Part shown: positions 1 through 5,334 of the stretch, in pieces
Numbering within the stretch: position 1 is the first letter of the stretch
Layout of the letters: each line of letters opens with the position of its first letter
Origin: Actinomycetota bacterium
Lineage (GTDB): Bacteria > Actinomycetota > Thermoleophilia > Gaiellales > Gaiellaceae
DNA: 6,237 bases
Direction of reading: 5' to 3'
Assembly (NCBI GenBank): GCA_003170995.1
Contig: PMXT01000079.1
Span: 7,084-13,320, forward strand
Program-made: the position numbers and the translations under genes
The notes under the pieces: generated by a model
What the model saw: only the letters and a program-made list of their open reading frames with translations
Database searches by the model: none
What the model was told of the DNA's origin: nothing

Positions 1-122
1 TCGCCGTCGGAGTGTCCGGCGAGGCCGCGTGGATATTCGATGGCGACGCCGCCCAGCACAAGCGGCACACCGGCCTCGAAGGCATGGGCATCGATGCCAA
101 TGCCAACTCTGAGCTCGCTCAT
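1..122 (-). CDS. ispF: IspF, 2-C-methyl-D-erythritol 2,4-cyclodiphosphate synthase (N-terminal fragment)
   Basis: IspF closes CDP-ME 2-phosphate to the cyclic diphosphate with release of CMP, the fifth step of the MEP isoprenoid pathway, in the cytoplasm. Only the first 40 codons are in the window; the gene runs off the left edge. The visible protein starts MSELRVGIGIDAHAF, and the family metal ligands appear as D11 and H13 in the GxDxHxF motif. The PLVLGGV strand and the H37-S38-D39-G40 active-site motif follow. Two ATG codons stand in tandem at 125-123 and 122-120. The second is chosen because the Shine-Dalgarno AAGGAG (133-128) lies 5 nt from it but only 2 nt from the first. The start overlaps the ispD stop (TGATG), so translational coupling with ispD is likely. 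Family assignment is secure; completeness cannot be judged. Confidence 0.93.
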   Translation of the reverse strand, partial: MSELRVGIGIDAHAFEAGVPLVLGGVAIEYPRGLAGHSDG

Positions 123-808
123 CATCTCTCCTTGGCTAGCCAGCTCTCGATCAGAGCCAGATCTTCGGGTGTGGTCACTTTGTGTAGGCGCCGGTCGCCC
201 TCAACCGAGAGAACGCGACCGCCTCGCCTCTCGACCAGCGCCGCGCAGTCGGTCGCCTCGTCGTGCTCGTCGGCGTAGGCAGCGCGAAGCGCCTCGGCGC
301 GAAAAGCCTGCGGCGTCTGGACGGCAACGAGCGAGTCGCGCTCGAGCGTCTCGATCACACGCTCGTTCTCGACCCGCTTGACGGTGTCGACCAGCGGCAG
401 CGCCGGCACGACCGCGTCCCAACCTTGCCCAAGTGGCTCGAGTACGCGCCCCACGACCTCCGCACTCACCAGTGGCCGAGCCGCATCGTGAACGAGTACG
501 AAATCGGCGTTCTTGGGGATCTCCGCCAGGGCCAGACGAACGCTCTCGCCACGCTCTCGTCCTCCCCGCACGACCGCGCTGACCTTGTCACAGCCGAGCT
601 CTTCGGCAAGCAGGATGACGGCCTCCTCCCAGCCGGGCGGAGCCGCTATAACCAGGCCGTCGATCGATTCGCAGCCATCGAGCCGCTCTACGCTCTCGGC
701 TAGAAGCGGTCGCCCGGCGAGGGCGGCGAAGGCCTTCGGGCGCTTGTCACCGAACCGGCTACCCGCTCCGGCAGCACAGACGACGACCCAGACCAGTGTG
801 CTCGTCAC
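122..808 (-). CDS. ispD: IspD, 2-C-methyl-D-erythritol 4-phosphate cytidylyltransferase
   Basis: IspD couples CTP to methylerythritol 4-phosphate to give CDP-ME and pyrophosphate in the MEP pathway. The 228-residue length is normal for the family. The nucleotide-binding loop is at the N-terminus (C11-A-A-G-A-G-S-R18, then P24-K25, where R18 and K25 match the catalytic Arg and Lys). RGG(x)nSV lies at 81-90 and the signature VLVHDAARP at 104-112. DTVKR is at 141-145, QTPQAF at 164-169, and HKVTTPEDL at 209-217 with the conserved K210. The start is a GTG at 808-806 with only a weak purine stretch (GGA about 9 nt upstream). No better in-frame start is visible, and the protein begins only a few residues before the first beta strand, as expected. 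It lies 46 bp after carD with no terminator between them, and it overlaps ispF, so carD-ispD-ispF is probably one operon. Confidence 0.96.
   Translation of the reverse strand: MTSTLVWVVVCAAGAGSRFGDKRPKAFAALAGRPLLAESVERLDGCESIDGLVIAAPPGWEEAVILLAEELGCDKVSAVVRGGRERGESVRLALAEIPKNADFVLVHDAARPLVSAEVVGRVLEPLGQGWDAVVPALPLVDTVKRVENERVIETLERDSLVAVQTPQAFRAEALRAAYADEHDEATDCAALVERRGGRVLSVEGDRRLHKVTTPEDLALIESWLAKER
126..133 (-). promoter_or_regulatory. Ribosome binding site deciding the ispF start
   Basis: AAGGAGAG on the minus strand lies inside the last codons of ispD. The AAGGAG core is 5 nt from the second ATG (122) and 2 nt from the first (125), which favours the second as the ispF start. Confidence 0.7.
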
Positions 809-854
809 AGTCGATCCGCGAGTCGGTACGCCGACGTCGAACCGGCCGCCGCGG

Positions 855-1394
855 CTAGACGGAGGCTACAACCGGCTCCCGCTTGCTCGAGCTCGCATTC
901 GACGACTTCTTGCCGTTCTTGGTCAGCACGTTCTCCAGCCACGCGGCCGCCTCTTCCTCGTTCAGATCGAGCGCGTACATGAGCTCGCTGGAGAGGATCT
1001 TCTTGGCCTTGACGAACATCTGCTTCTCGCCGGTCGAGAGACCCTTCTCGAAGTCGCGCAGAGACAGGTTCTGCACGACTTCGGACAACTCGAGGATGTC
1101 GCCCGTCTTCATCTTGTCGCGGTTGTGCTTGAAGCGGCGGTTCCAGTTCTTCGGCATCTCGGTCTTGCCGGCCGTGAGAGCAACAATGACGGCATCGATC
1201 CCGGCCTCTTCGATCACCGGCCGCAGCCCAACCCGCTCGGCGTTCTCGCTCGGAACCTGAACCGTCATGTTGTTGTGAAGGATCCTGATCGTCAGGTACT
1301 CGCGCTTCTGTTCGAGAATGGTGCGCATCTCCTTCGCAACCACCGTCCCCGCACCGTGATGCGGGTACACGACTTTTTCGCCGACTTCAAACAA
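855..1394 (-). CDS. carD: CarD/CdnL-family RNA polymerase-binding transcription regulator
   Basis: CarD binds the RNA polymerase beta subunit and stabilises the open promoter complex, chiefly at rRNA and other housekeeping promoters. The N-terminal Tudor-like RNAP-interaction domain spans about residues 1-55 (VGEKVVYPHHGAGTV, then the T44-V-Q-V-P-S-E-N strand). The helical DNA-binding domain spans about 60-160. W84 in NWNRRFKHN matches the minor-groove wedge tryptophan W85 of Mycobacterium tuberculosis CarD, and GLSTGEKQM and the LSSEL helix are also typical. R24 matches M. tuberculosis R25, but the counterpart of R47 is Q46. At 179 residues it is slightly long because of a Ser/Lys-rich tail (about 160-179). 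The start is TTG at 1394-1392, supported by the strong Shine-Dalgarno AAAGGGGAG 6 nt upstream and by the family N-terminus. It is followed by ispD, as in mycobacteria. Confidence 0.96.
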   Translation of the reverse strand: MFEVGEKVVYPHHGAGTVVAKEMRTILEQKREYLTIRILHNNMTVQVPSENAERVGLRPVIEEAGIDAVIVALTAGKTEMPKNWNRRFKHNRDKMKTGDILELSEVVQNLSLRDFEKGLSTGEKQMFVKAKKILSSELMYALDLNEEEAAAWLENVLTKNGKKSSNASSSKREPVVASV

Positions 1395-1400
1395 GCGACA

Positions 1401-1409
1401 CTCCCCTTT
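1401..1409 (-). promoter_or_regulatory. Strong ribosome binding site fixing the TTG start of carD
   Basis: AAAGGGGAG on the minus strand stands 6 nt before the TTG at 1394. It is the best Shine-Dalgarno in the window and supports the unusual start codon. Confidence 0.75.
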
Positions 1410-1429
1410 CGAGCCGTGTTCGCGAAAAG

Positions 1430-1453
1430 GCCGGCGGTGTGATACCCGCCGGC
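1430..1453 (-). repeat. Perfect 8-bp-arm inverted repeat in the carD leader or promoter
   Basis: The arms GCCGGCGG and CCGCCGGC are separated by 8 nt. Read on the minus strand, the right arm is followed by CTTTTCG, which looks like a weak intrinsic terminator or attenuator. The same dyad also encloses the candidate -10 box of the carD promoter, so it could instead be an operator. The sequence does not decide between these. Confidence 0.55.
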
Positions 1454-1467
1454 TGAATACTGCTCAA
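1439..1467 (-). promoter_or_regulatory. Candidate carD promoter (TTGAGC, 17 bp, TATCAC)
   Basis: On the minus strand a -35-like TTGAGC (1467-1462) is spaced exactly 17 bp from a -10-like TATCAC (1444-1439). Transcription would start near 1432 and leave a leader of about 40 nt holding the strong Shine-Dalgarno. It lies downstream of the T-run dyad at 1475-1509, a sensible place for a new promoter. Each box matches about four of six consensus positions, so this is a candidate only. Confidence 0.4.
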
Positions 1468-1474
1468 TGGTAGC

Positions 1475-1509
1475 AAAAAACGCTGGAAAACGCACGTTTT
1501 CGAGCGTTT
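1475..1509 (-). terminator. 32-bp near-perfect dyad with T-run: probable terminator after disA, or operator of carD
   Basis: Positions 1478-1509 form a palindrome in which 14 of 15 base pairs flanking a central CA match; the only mismatch is 1485/1502. The outer arms are AAACGCT and AGCGTTT and the inner arms GAAAACG and CGTTTTC. On the minus strand the dyad runs into TTTTTT (1480-1475), as in an intrinsic terminator, about 160 bp past the disA stop. The inner stem is A/T-rich, so an operator role is also possible. The other strand has AAAAAA before the dyad and only TTT after it, so termination fits the minus strand better. Confidence 0.5.
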
Positions 1510-1667
1510 CAACACAAAATCCCTGCTCAGAGCTCGTTTCGAAATAGGGACCCATCCCGGTCGGGATGTGCGACCGAGGTGGTCGAAGCGTGGATGCCGG
1601 GAACTCGTGCCGGAATGAAGATCCGCCGACCGGGTGCGATCGGCAGGTCGTCAATTGAAGCGAGCTC

Positions 1668-2798
1668 TCAATTCAATTCGAGCTCTTTCAACCTACGTAG
1701 GGCTTCCCTAATGTCTCGCGCTCTATTGCGCCCGATTCCATCGACCTTCTGAAGCTCCTCGTTTGAAGCCTCCAGGATGGCGTCGAGGCCACTGAAGGCT
1801 GTGACGATCCTGTGTGCGGCGCCGGTAGGCAGACGGGCAAGGTGAGAGAGAACTCGGTAGCCACGCGGCTCGACGCGGTGATCGAGCGGCACGATGTTAC
1901 GGGGGTAGGCGAGCAGCTGGAGCGGGAACTCCGGCTCCAGGAGCTCGGCGAAAGAAAGTCGCGAGAGCCGCTCCAGAGCCTCCTCGGCCTCGGCGCCGCC
2001 GACTGAGTGGTAATCGTGGACGAGCGCCCGCTTCTCGTTCGGGAGCTCCCCGATCAGCTCTTCGAGTTGAAGCTTGATCAGCCGGCCGTCGCTACCAAGC
2101 TCGACGCAATCGCGCTCGATCTCAAAGGCCACGCGCGTGGACATCTCCGCCCGCTGAACGACCCCGAGCACGTCCTCGAGCATGACCGAGCCGCGTAGCT
2201 CGAGTGCAGTCAGACGGGCCAGCTGCTGGTCGAGCCGGCGCTGATAGGCCTCGAGCGTCGCCAGCGCCTGGTTGGCGCGGGCAAGCACGTCGGGGATGCG
2301 ATCGAGCAGATAACGGTAGGACTCCACGAACAGGGTCAGCGTCTCTCGCTCCTGCGAGATCGCAATCACCAGGGCGGTGGTCTGCTTGGCGACACGCTCG
2401 GCGGTGCGGTGGCGAGTGCCGGTCTCACTGGAGAGAATCGTCGGGTCGGGCATCAGCTGCACGTTGGCGTAGGCCAGGCGCGAGACCGACTCGTTGACGA
2501 CGACGGCACCGTCCATCTTCGCCAGCTCGTAGAGGAGCTGGGGCGAGAACTGGAGGTCGAGCGGAATGCCGCCCGAGTAGAGGAAGGAGAGCGCCTGCGG
2601 TTCGCCGATCACGATCAGGGCGCCCTCGTGCGAGCGGATGATGTCCTCGATCCCCTCGCGCAGGCGGGTGCCAGGGGCGACCCGAGCGATCGAGTCGAGT
2701 AGGCGCGGGTTGCGCCGGGGATCCTTCGCCGCCGACCGCATCAAGCGAAGTCGTGCCGGAAGATCGTCCTCAGGGGACATGAGTTTCTCGTCGTTCAT
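1668..2798 (-). CDS. disA: DisA, diadenylate cyclase and DNA integrity scanning protein
   Basis: DisA makes cyclic di-AMP from two ATP and scans DNA for branched structures, where binding reduces its activity. The 376-residue protein has the full layout. The DAC catalytic domain covers about residues 30-165, with the DGA motif at D96-G97-A98 and the ATP-binding RHR at 129-131 inside SETGTRHRTAERVAKQT. A helical spine covers about 170-300. The C-terminal helix-hairpin-helix DNA-binding domain ends with VDGIGRNRARDI at 352-363. Both catalytic motifs are intact, so activity is expected. The N-terminus is some 20 residues longer than in Bacillus subtilis DisA. The ATG at 2798 has AGGAG only 1 nt away, too close for good initiation; a second in-frame ATG at 2780 (M7) is an alternative. 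The gene lies 57 bp after radA with no visible terminator, so the two are probably co-transcribed. Confidence 0.96.
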   Translation of the reverse strand: MNDEKLMSPEDDLPARLRLMRSAAKDPRRNPRLLDSIARVAPGTRLREGIEDIIRSHEGALIVIGEPQALSFLYSGGIPLDLQFSPQLLYELAKMDGAVVVNESVSRLAYANVQLMPDPTILSSETGTRHRTAERVAKQTTALVIAISQERETLTLFVESYRYLLDRIPDVLARANQALATLEAYQRRLDQQLARLTALELRGSVMLEDVLGVVQRAEMSTRVAFEIERDCVELGSDGRLIKLQLEELIGELPNEKRALVHDYHSVGGAEAEEALERLSRLSFAELLEPEFPLQLLAYPRNIVPLDHRVEPRGYRVLSHLARLPTGAAHRIVTAFSGLDAILEASNEELQKVDGIGRNRARDIREALRRLKELELN

Positions 2799-2855
2799 GC
2801 TCCTAGTCTTACCGCAGCCGGCCGGAAGCGCCAGGCCGCCGAGCCGTAGCGCATG

Positions 2856-4220
2856 CTAGAGCAGCTCGTCGGGCTCACCGCGGCGCTGCTCCAGGCCGCT
2901 CGCAAGCGCCTTCGCAAGCTTCGCCGCCTCGATCAACTCGAGCTCTCTCTTCGCCTTGACGCTGCCCTGGCAGACGAGGGCACGCTCGAGCCCGAGCTTG
3001 GCGCACTCACCCGCCCGGCGCTCGGCCTGGGTCGCCGCACGCAGGCGTCCGGTCAGGCCGATCTCGGCGAAGGCCGCAAGTCCCGCTCGCACCGGCACGC
3101 CCCGCGCCGCCGAGGCGATGGCCAGCGCGATCGCCAGGTCGGCGCCGGGCTCCTCGATGCGCACGCCGCCGGCCACGTTGACGAAGACGTCGGCTTGCCC
3201 GAGCGGCACTCGCGCGTGGCGCGAAAGCACCGCCACGATCATCGCCAGGCGCTTGGGATCGACGCCGGTACCGACCCGGCGCGGCATGGCCAGCTCGCTC
3301 CTCGCAACGAGCGCCTGGATCTCGAGCAAGATCGGACGCGAGCCCTCGAGCACGCAGGCGACCGCGGCGCCGACCTCACCGGGCTCGGAGTGGCCGAAAA
3401 GCGCCGAGGCATCGGGAATCCCGACCAGGCCGGCGGAGGTCATCTCGAAGACACCGAGCTCGTTGGTCGAGCCAAAGCGGTTCTTGGTCGCGCGCAAGAT
3501 GCGGTGCTCGTGGAAGCGGTCGCCCTCGAACTGCAATACGCAGTCGACCAGGTGCTCGAGCACGCGCGGCCCGGCCACGGCGCCGTCCTTGGTCACGTGC
3601 CCGACGAGGAAGATCGCGATGCCGTTTTCCTTGGCCAGGCGCATCAGGCGCGAGGCTGCCTCGCGCACCTGCGCCACCGACCCCGGCGTCGAGCCGAGCG
3701 CCGACGAGTAGAGAGTCTGCACCGAGTCGATCACGCAAACTTCCGGACGCTCGCGCTCCAAAACTTCGCAAACCACCTCCAGCTCGGTCTCGGCCAGAAT
3801 CTCGATCTTGCCGGCCCCGCCCAGACGCTCGGCCCTGAGCCTGACCTGAGCCGCCGATTCCTCGCCCGAGACGAGCAGGCCGCGACGCTGCTCGGTAATC
3901 GCGCGCAACGCGGCCAAGAGCAGCGTCGACTTGCCGATCCCGGGCTCGCCACCGACGAGCACGAGCGAGGACGGCACCAGCCCGCCGCCGAGCACGCGAT
4001 CGAGCTCGGGCACGCCGGTTGGGATACGGTCGCTCTCGCTGGCCTCGACCTCGACCAGGCGCAGCAGCGGTCGCCCGACTCGCGGCGCGTTTACGGGGAG
4101 CCTTTCAACTACCTCCTCGGTCAGCGTGCCGAAGCTCTCGCAGCTCGGGCAACGCCCGAGCCAGCGTCCGGTCGAGTAGCCGCACTCCGTGCAGGAAAAC
4201 TGGGTAGCCGCCTTTGCCAT
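2856..4220 (-). CDS. radA: RadA/Sms DNA repair ATPase
   Basis: RadA is a RecA-like, DnaB-type helicase that drives branch migration during recombinational repair and natural transformation. At 454 residues it is the usual length. In order there are a four-cysteine zinc finger (C10, C13, C24, C27) and an ATPase core with Walker A GEPGIGKST (91-99) and Walker B VCVID (161-165). The RadA-specific KNRFG motif follows at 246-250, then a C-terminal Lon-protease-like domain (about 275-454) that acts as a scaffold in this family. All key residues are present. The ATG at 4220 fits the family N-terminus well (MAKxxTxFxCxxCG). No Shine-Dalgarno precedes it (CGGCCTTC directly upstream), and a short hairpin ends about 9 nt before it, so initiation may be leaderless or otherwise SD-independent. 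It lies 105 bp after the cupin gene and just upstream of disA, a conserved pairing. Confidence 0.97.
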   Translation of the reverse strand: MAKAATQFSCTECGYSTGRWLGRCPSCESFGTLTEEVVERLPVNAPRVGRPLLRLVEVEASESDRIPTGVPELDRVLGGGLVPSSLVLVGGEPGIGKSTLLLAALRAITEQRRGLLVSGEESAAQVRLRAERLGGAGKIEILAETELEVVCEVLERERPEVCVIDSVQTLYSSALGSTPGSVAQVREAASRLMRLAKENGIAIFLVGHVTKDGAVAGPRVLEHLVDCVLQFEGDRFHEHRILRATKNRFGSTNELGVFEMTSAGLVGIPDASALFGHSEPGEVGAAVACVLEGSRPILLEIQALVARSELAMPRRVGTGVDPKRLAMIVAVLSRHARVPLGQADVFVNVAGGVRIEEPGADLAIALAIASAARGVPVRAGLAAFAEIGLTGRLRAATQAERRAGECAKLGLERALVCQGSVKAKRELELIEAAKLAKALASGLEQRRGEPDELL

Positions 4221-4229
4221 GAAGGCCGA

Positions 4230-4249
4230 GTCTACGTAGCGGCGCAGAC
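4230..4249 (-). promoter_or_regulatory. Small hairpin just upstream of the SD-less radA start
   Basis: The minus strand can fold as GTCTGCG pairing with CGTAGAC (one G-U pair) around a 6-nt loop. It ends 9 nt before the radA ATG, where a Shine-Dalgarno would normally lie. A -10-like TAGACT (4235-4230) is also present, but no convincing -35 is properly spaced from it. Role unknown. Confidence 0.25.
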
Positions 4250-4325
4250 GCCAACCGTGCCGTTTCTGTGCCGGCTCTCGTAGCCCTAGATACGGCCGAG
4301 CTCCGCGACCGTTTGCTTGCTTCGT

Positions 4326-4724
4326 TTACTCGCTGTTTTGCCCGTCGTAATCCGGAGAATCAGCTTCGGCCTCGGCCTTGGTCGCCCGTACGACGCCGTC
4401 TTTGTGATGAGCCGGCGAGTAGATCGTGTAGAGCTTCAGCGCCTCGGCGCCGGAGGTGTTGACGACGTTGTGCTCGGCTCCGGCCGGAACGATCACGGCG
4501 GCGCCGTCTTCCACCTCGTACACGTTTCCGTCGATTATCACCTGGCCTTCGCCCGACTCGAAACGGAAGAACTGATCGTTGTCCTCGTGAACCTCCAGGC
4601 CGATTTCCTCATTCGGCTTCAGGCTCATCAAGACGAGCTGGCTATGCGAAGCGGTGTAGAGAACTTTCCGAAAGTTCCCGTTTTGCAGGGTCAATTGCTC
4701 GATGTTGTCTTTGAATCCCTTCAT
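4326..4724 (-). CDS. Small single-domain cupin protein
   Basis: A 132-residue protein with one cupin beta-barrel (about residues 20-105), the size of stand-alone cupins; the substrate is not known. Cupin motif 2 is exact: G74-x5-P80-x-G82-x2-H85-x3-N89. Motif 1 is a variant. Where the classical pattern is HxH-x4-E-x6-G, this protein has E44-x-H46-x4-Q51-x6-G58, so the likely metal ligands are E44, H46, Q51 and H85. The segment EVHEDNDQFFRFESGEG and the later YSPAHHKDG look like a subfamily of actinobacterial and clostridial cupins often labelled mannose-6-phosphate isomerase-like; no isomerase activity should be assumed. There is no signal peptide or membrane segment, so it is cytosolic. The tail after about 113 is acidic and probably disordered. 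The ATG at 4724 has a G-rich stretch (GGGGGGA) about 5 nt upstream. It probably begins the transcript that continues into radA and disA. Confidence 0.88.
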   Translation of the reverse strand: MKGFKDNIEQLTLQNGNFRKVLYTASHSQLVLMSLKPNEEIGLEVHEDNDQFFRFESGEGQVIIDGNVYEVEDGAAVIVPAGAEHNVVNTSGAEALKLYTIYSPAHHKDGVVRATKAEAEADSPDYDGQNSE

Positions 4725-4754
4725 TCCGTCCCCCCGAAGCTTCGAATTGCTTCC

Positions 4755-4773
4755 CCGGCTCGGCTAGAGCCGG
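4755..4773. repeat. Hairpin in the cupin upstream region
   Basis: CCGGCTC and GAGCCGG pair perfectly (7 bp) around a 5-nt loop. No T-run follows on either strand. A further 10-bp palindrome, CGAAGCTTCG, lies at 4735-4744 right beside the cupin ribosome binding site. These may shape the 5' leader of the cupin mRNA or serve as protein sites; no clear -35/-10 pair was found in 4725-4802. Confidence 0.45.
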
Positions 4774-4802
4774 AGAACACGGATTCCCCTACTCGGATCT
4801 CG

Positions 4803-4831
4803 AAAAGCGCCGGCTACAGCGTAGTCGGCGC
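4803..4831 (-). terminator. Intrinsic terminator after the membrane-protein gene
   Basis: On the minus strand a 10-bp GC-rich stem (4831-4822 with 4816-4807, one A/C mismatch at 4825/4813, 5-nt loop) is followed directly by TTTT (4806-4803). It starts 23 bp past the stop codon at 4855, the expected place. It would separate the clpC transcript from the cupin-radA-disA transcript. The short T-run means termination may be partial. Confidence 0.65.
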
Positions 4832-4854
4832 GACAGGCCTGAGAGGGTCCATAA

Positions 4855-5250
4855 TCACTCGCGTTTCTCGGCGTCGCCCCAGAAGGTGGCCTTGTCGGCC
4901 TCGTCCCAGATCGATGGGCCTGCGTCCTGCTCCTCCCAGACCGAGCGAAAGCCCTCACGATCCGTGGCCGGCTCGGGCTTGGCTCGAGCGAGTGAATCGG
5001 GCGCGAAGGCACGAGCGGCGGGCGCGACCGGTGCGGGCGCCTCAGTTGTGGCGCTCTCTGCTCGTTTGACGATCTCGCCGCGCTCGTTCACGGTGTAGGT
5101 CTTGGCGATGAAGTCTTCGACCTTCGCGCTGTCCAGCCCGCGCTTGGCGAACCTCGCTCGGGCCTCGTCGCTCAGGGCCGGGCGACCGTCGCGAACCACG
5201 AGCGAGCCCTGCAGCGTTCGCGCGCCACGACTCACGGTAAGGAGCACCAC
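4855..5250 (-). CDS. Uncharacterised, probably membrane-anchored protein; start unclear
   Basis: I do not recognise this family. From the GTG at 5250 it has 131 residues. The same frame is open back to the clpC TAG at 5337-5335 and encodes AEPTLAAAAGSVAALIAIL and LFVVVLLTVSRGAR across the GTG. This is a typical single membrane helix with positive charges after it, so the rest should face the cytoplasm. No ATG, GTG or TTG lies in that upstream stretch. The nearest ATG (5318) is one base out of frame, and the GTG has no Shine-Dalgarno. The true start is therefore unusual, or one base is missing near 5314-5318. Residues 16-65 look globular and charged, 66-95 are Ala/Pro-rich, and 103-128 hold three short repeats centred on W105, W115 and W124 (SVWEEQD, SIWDEAD, TFWGDAE). 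The gene sits between clpC and a terminator, so it is probably co-expressed with clpC. It is real by its hydrophobic segment, position and composition; its function is unknown. Confidence 0.7.
   Translation of the reverse strand: MVLLTVSRGARTLQGSLVVRDGRPALSDEARARFAKRGLDSAKVEDFIAKTYTVNERGEIVKRAESATTEAPAPVAPAARAFAPDSLARAKPEPATDREGFRSVWEEQDAGPSIWDEADKATFWGDAEKRE
4867..4944 (-). repeat. Three tandem Trp-acidic peptide repeats in the small membrane protein
   Basis: The C-terminus carries S-V-W-E-E-Q-D, S-I-W-D-E-A-D and T-F-W-G-D-A-E, spaced 10 and 9 residues apart, with consensus [ST]-hydrophobic-W-x-acidic-x-acidic. Such short aromatic-acidic repeats often act as linear binding motifs; the partner is unknown. 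Confidence 0.5.
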
Positions 5251-5334
5251 GACGAAGAGAAGGATAGCTATTAGTGCGGCGACCGAGCCGGCAGCTGCGG
5301 CGAGCGTGGGCTCAGCATAGGCGCAAAACGCCCG

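Larger units (their letters stand above)
1395..1667. other. Palindrome-rich intergenic spacer between disA and carD
   Basis: This is the longest non-coding gap in the window. Besides the dyads listed separately, it holds a weak hairpin just after disA at 1625-1644 (GCCGACC and GATCGGC arms, one G-U/A-C pair, no T-run). It also has a tight palindrome at 1553-1568 (CATCCCG and CGGGATG around 2 nt) and a 5-bp-arm repeat at 1571-1585 (CGACC and GGTCG). The part at about 1460-1550 is visibly more A/T-rich than the surrounding genes, as expected for a promoter region. No credible small gene was seen here. Confidence 0.7.

Noticed and set aside
513..1442. 309-codon open frame on the plus strand opposite ispD and carD
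   Set aside because: Composition is typical of an antisense frame, and it crosses two well-supported genes and the gap between them.
1292..1654. 120-codon minus-strand frame in the disA-carD spacer
   Set aside because: It runs through the 32-bp dyad and the promoter candidate and enters carD out of frame. The product has no recognisable domain and mixed composition.
2799..2855. Possible terminator between radA and disA
   Set aside because: The stretch is GC-rich and contains the palindrome CCGGCCGG, but it has no stable stem followed by a T-run; co-transcription is more likely.
2853..4283. 476-codon open frame on the plus strand opposite radA
   Set aside because: Its product is full of Arg, Ala and His without any domain, and it mirrors the high-GC codon pattern of radA, whose domains are unmistakable. 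It is an antisense shadow.
5271..5318. 16-codon frame starting at the ATG after clpC (upstream peptide)
   Set aside because: There is no Shine-Dalgarno, and the composition is that of an out-of-frame reading of the hydrophobic segment. It is better seen as the misplaced start of the membrane-protein gene.
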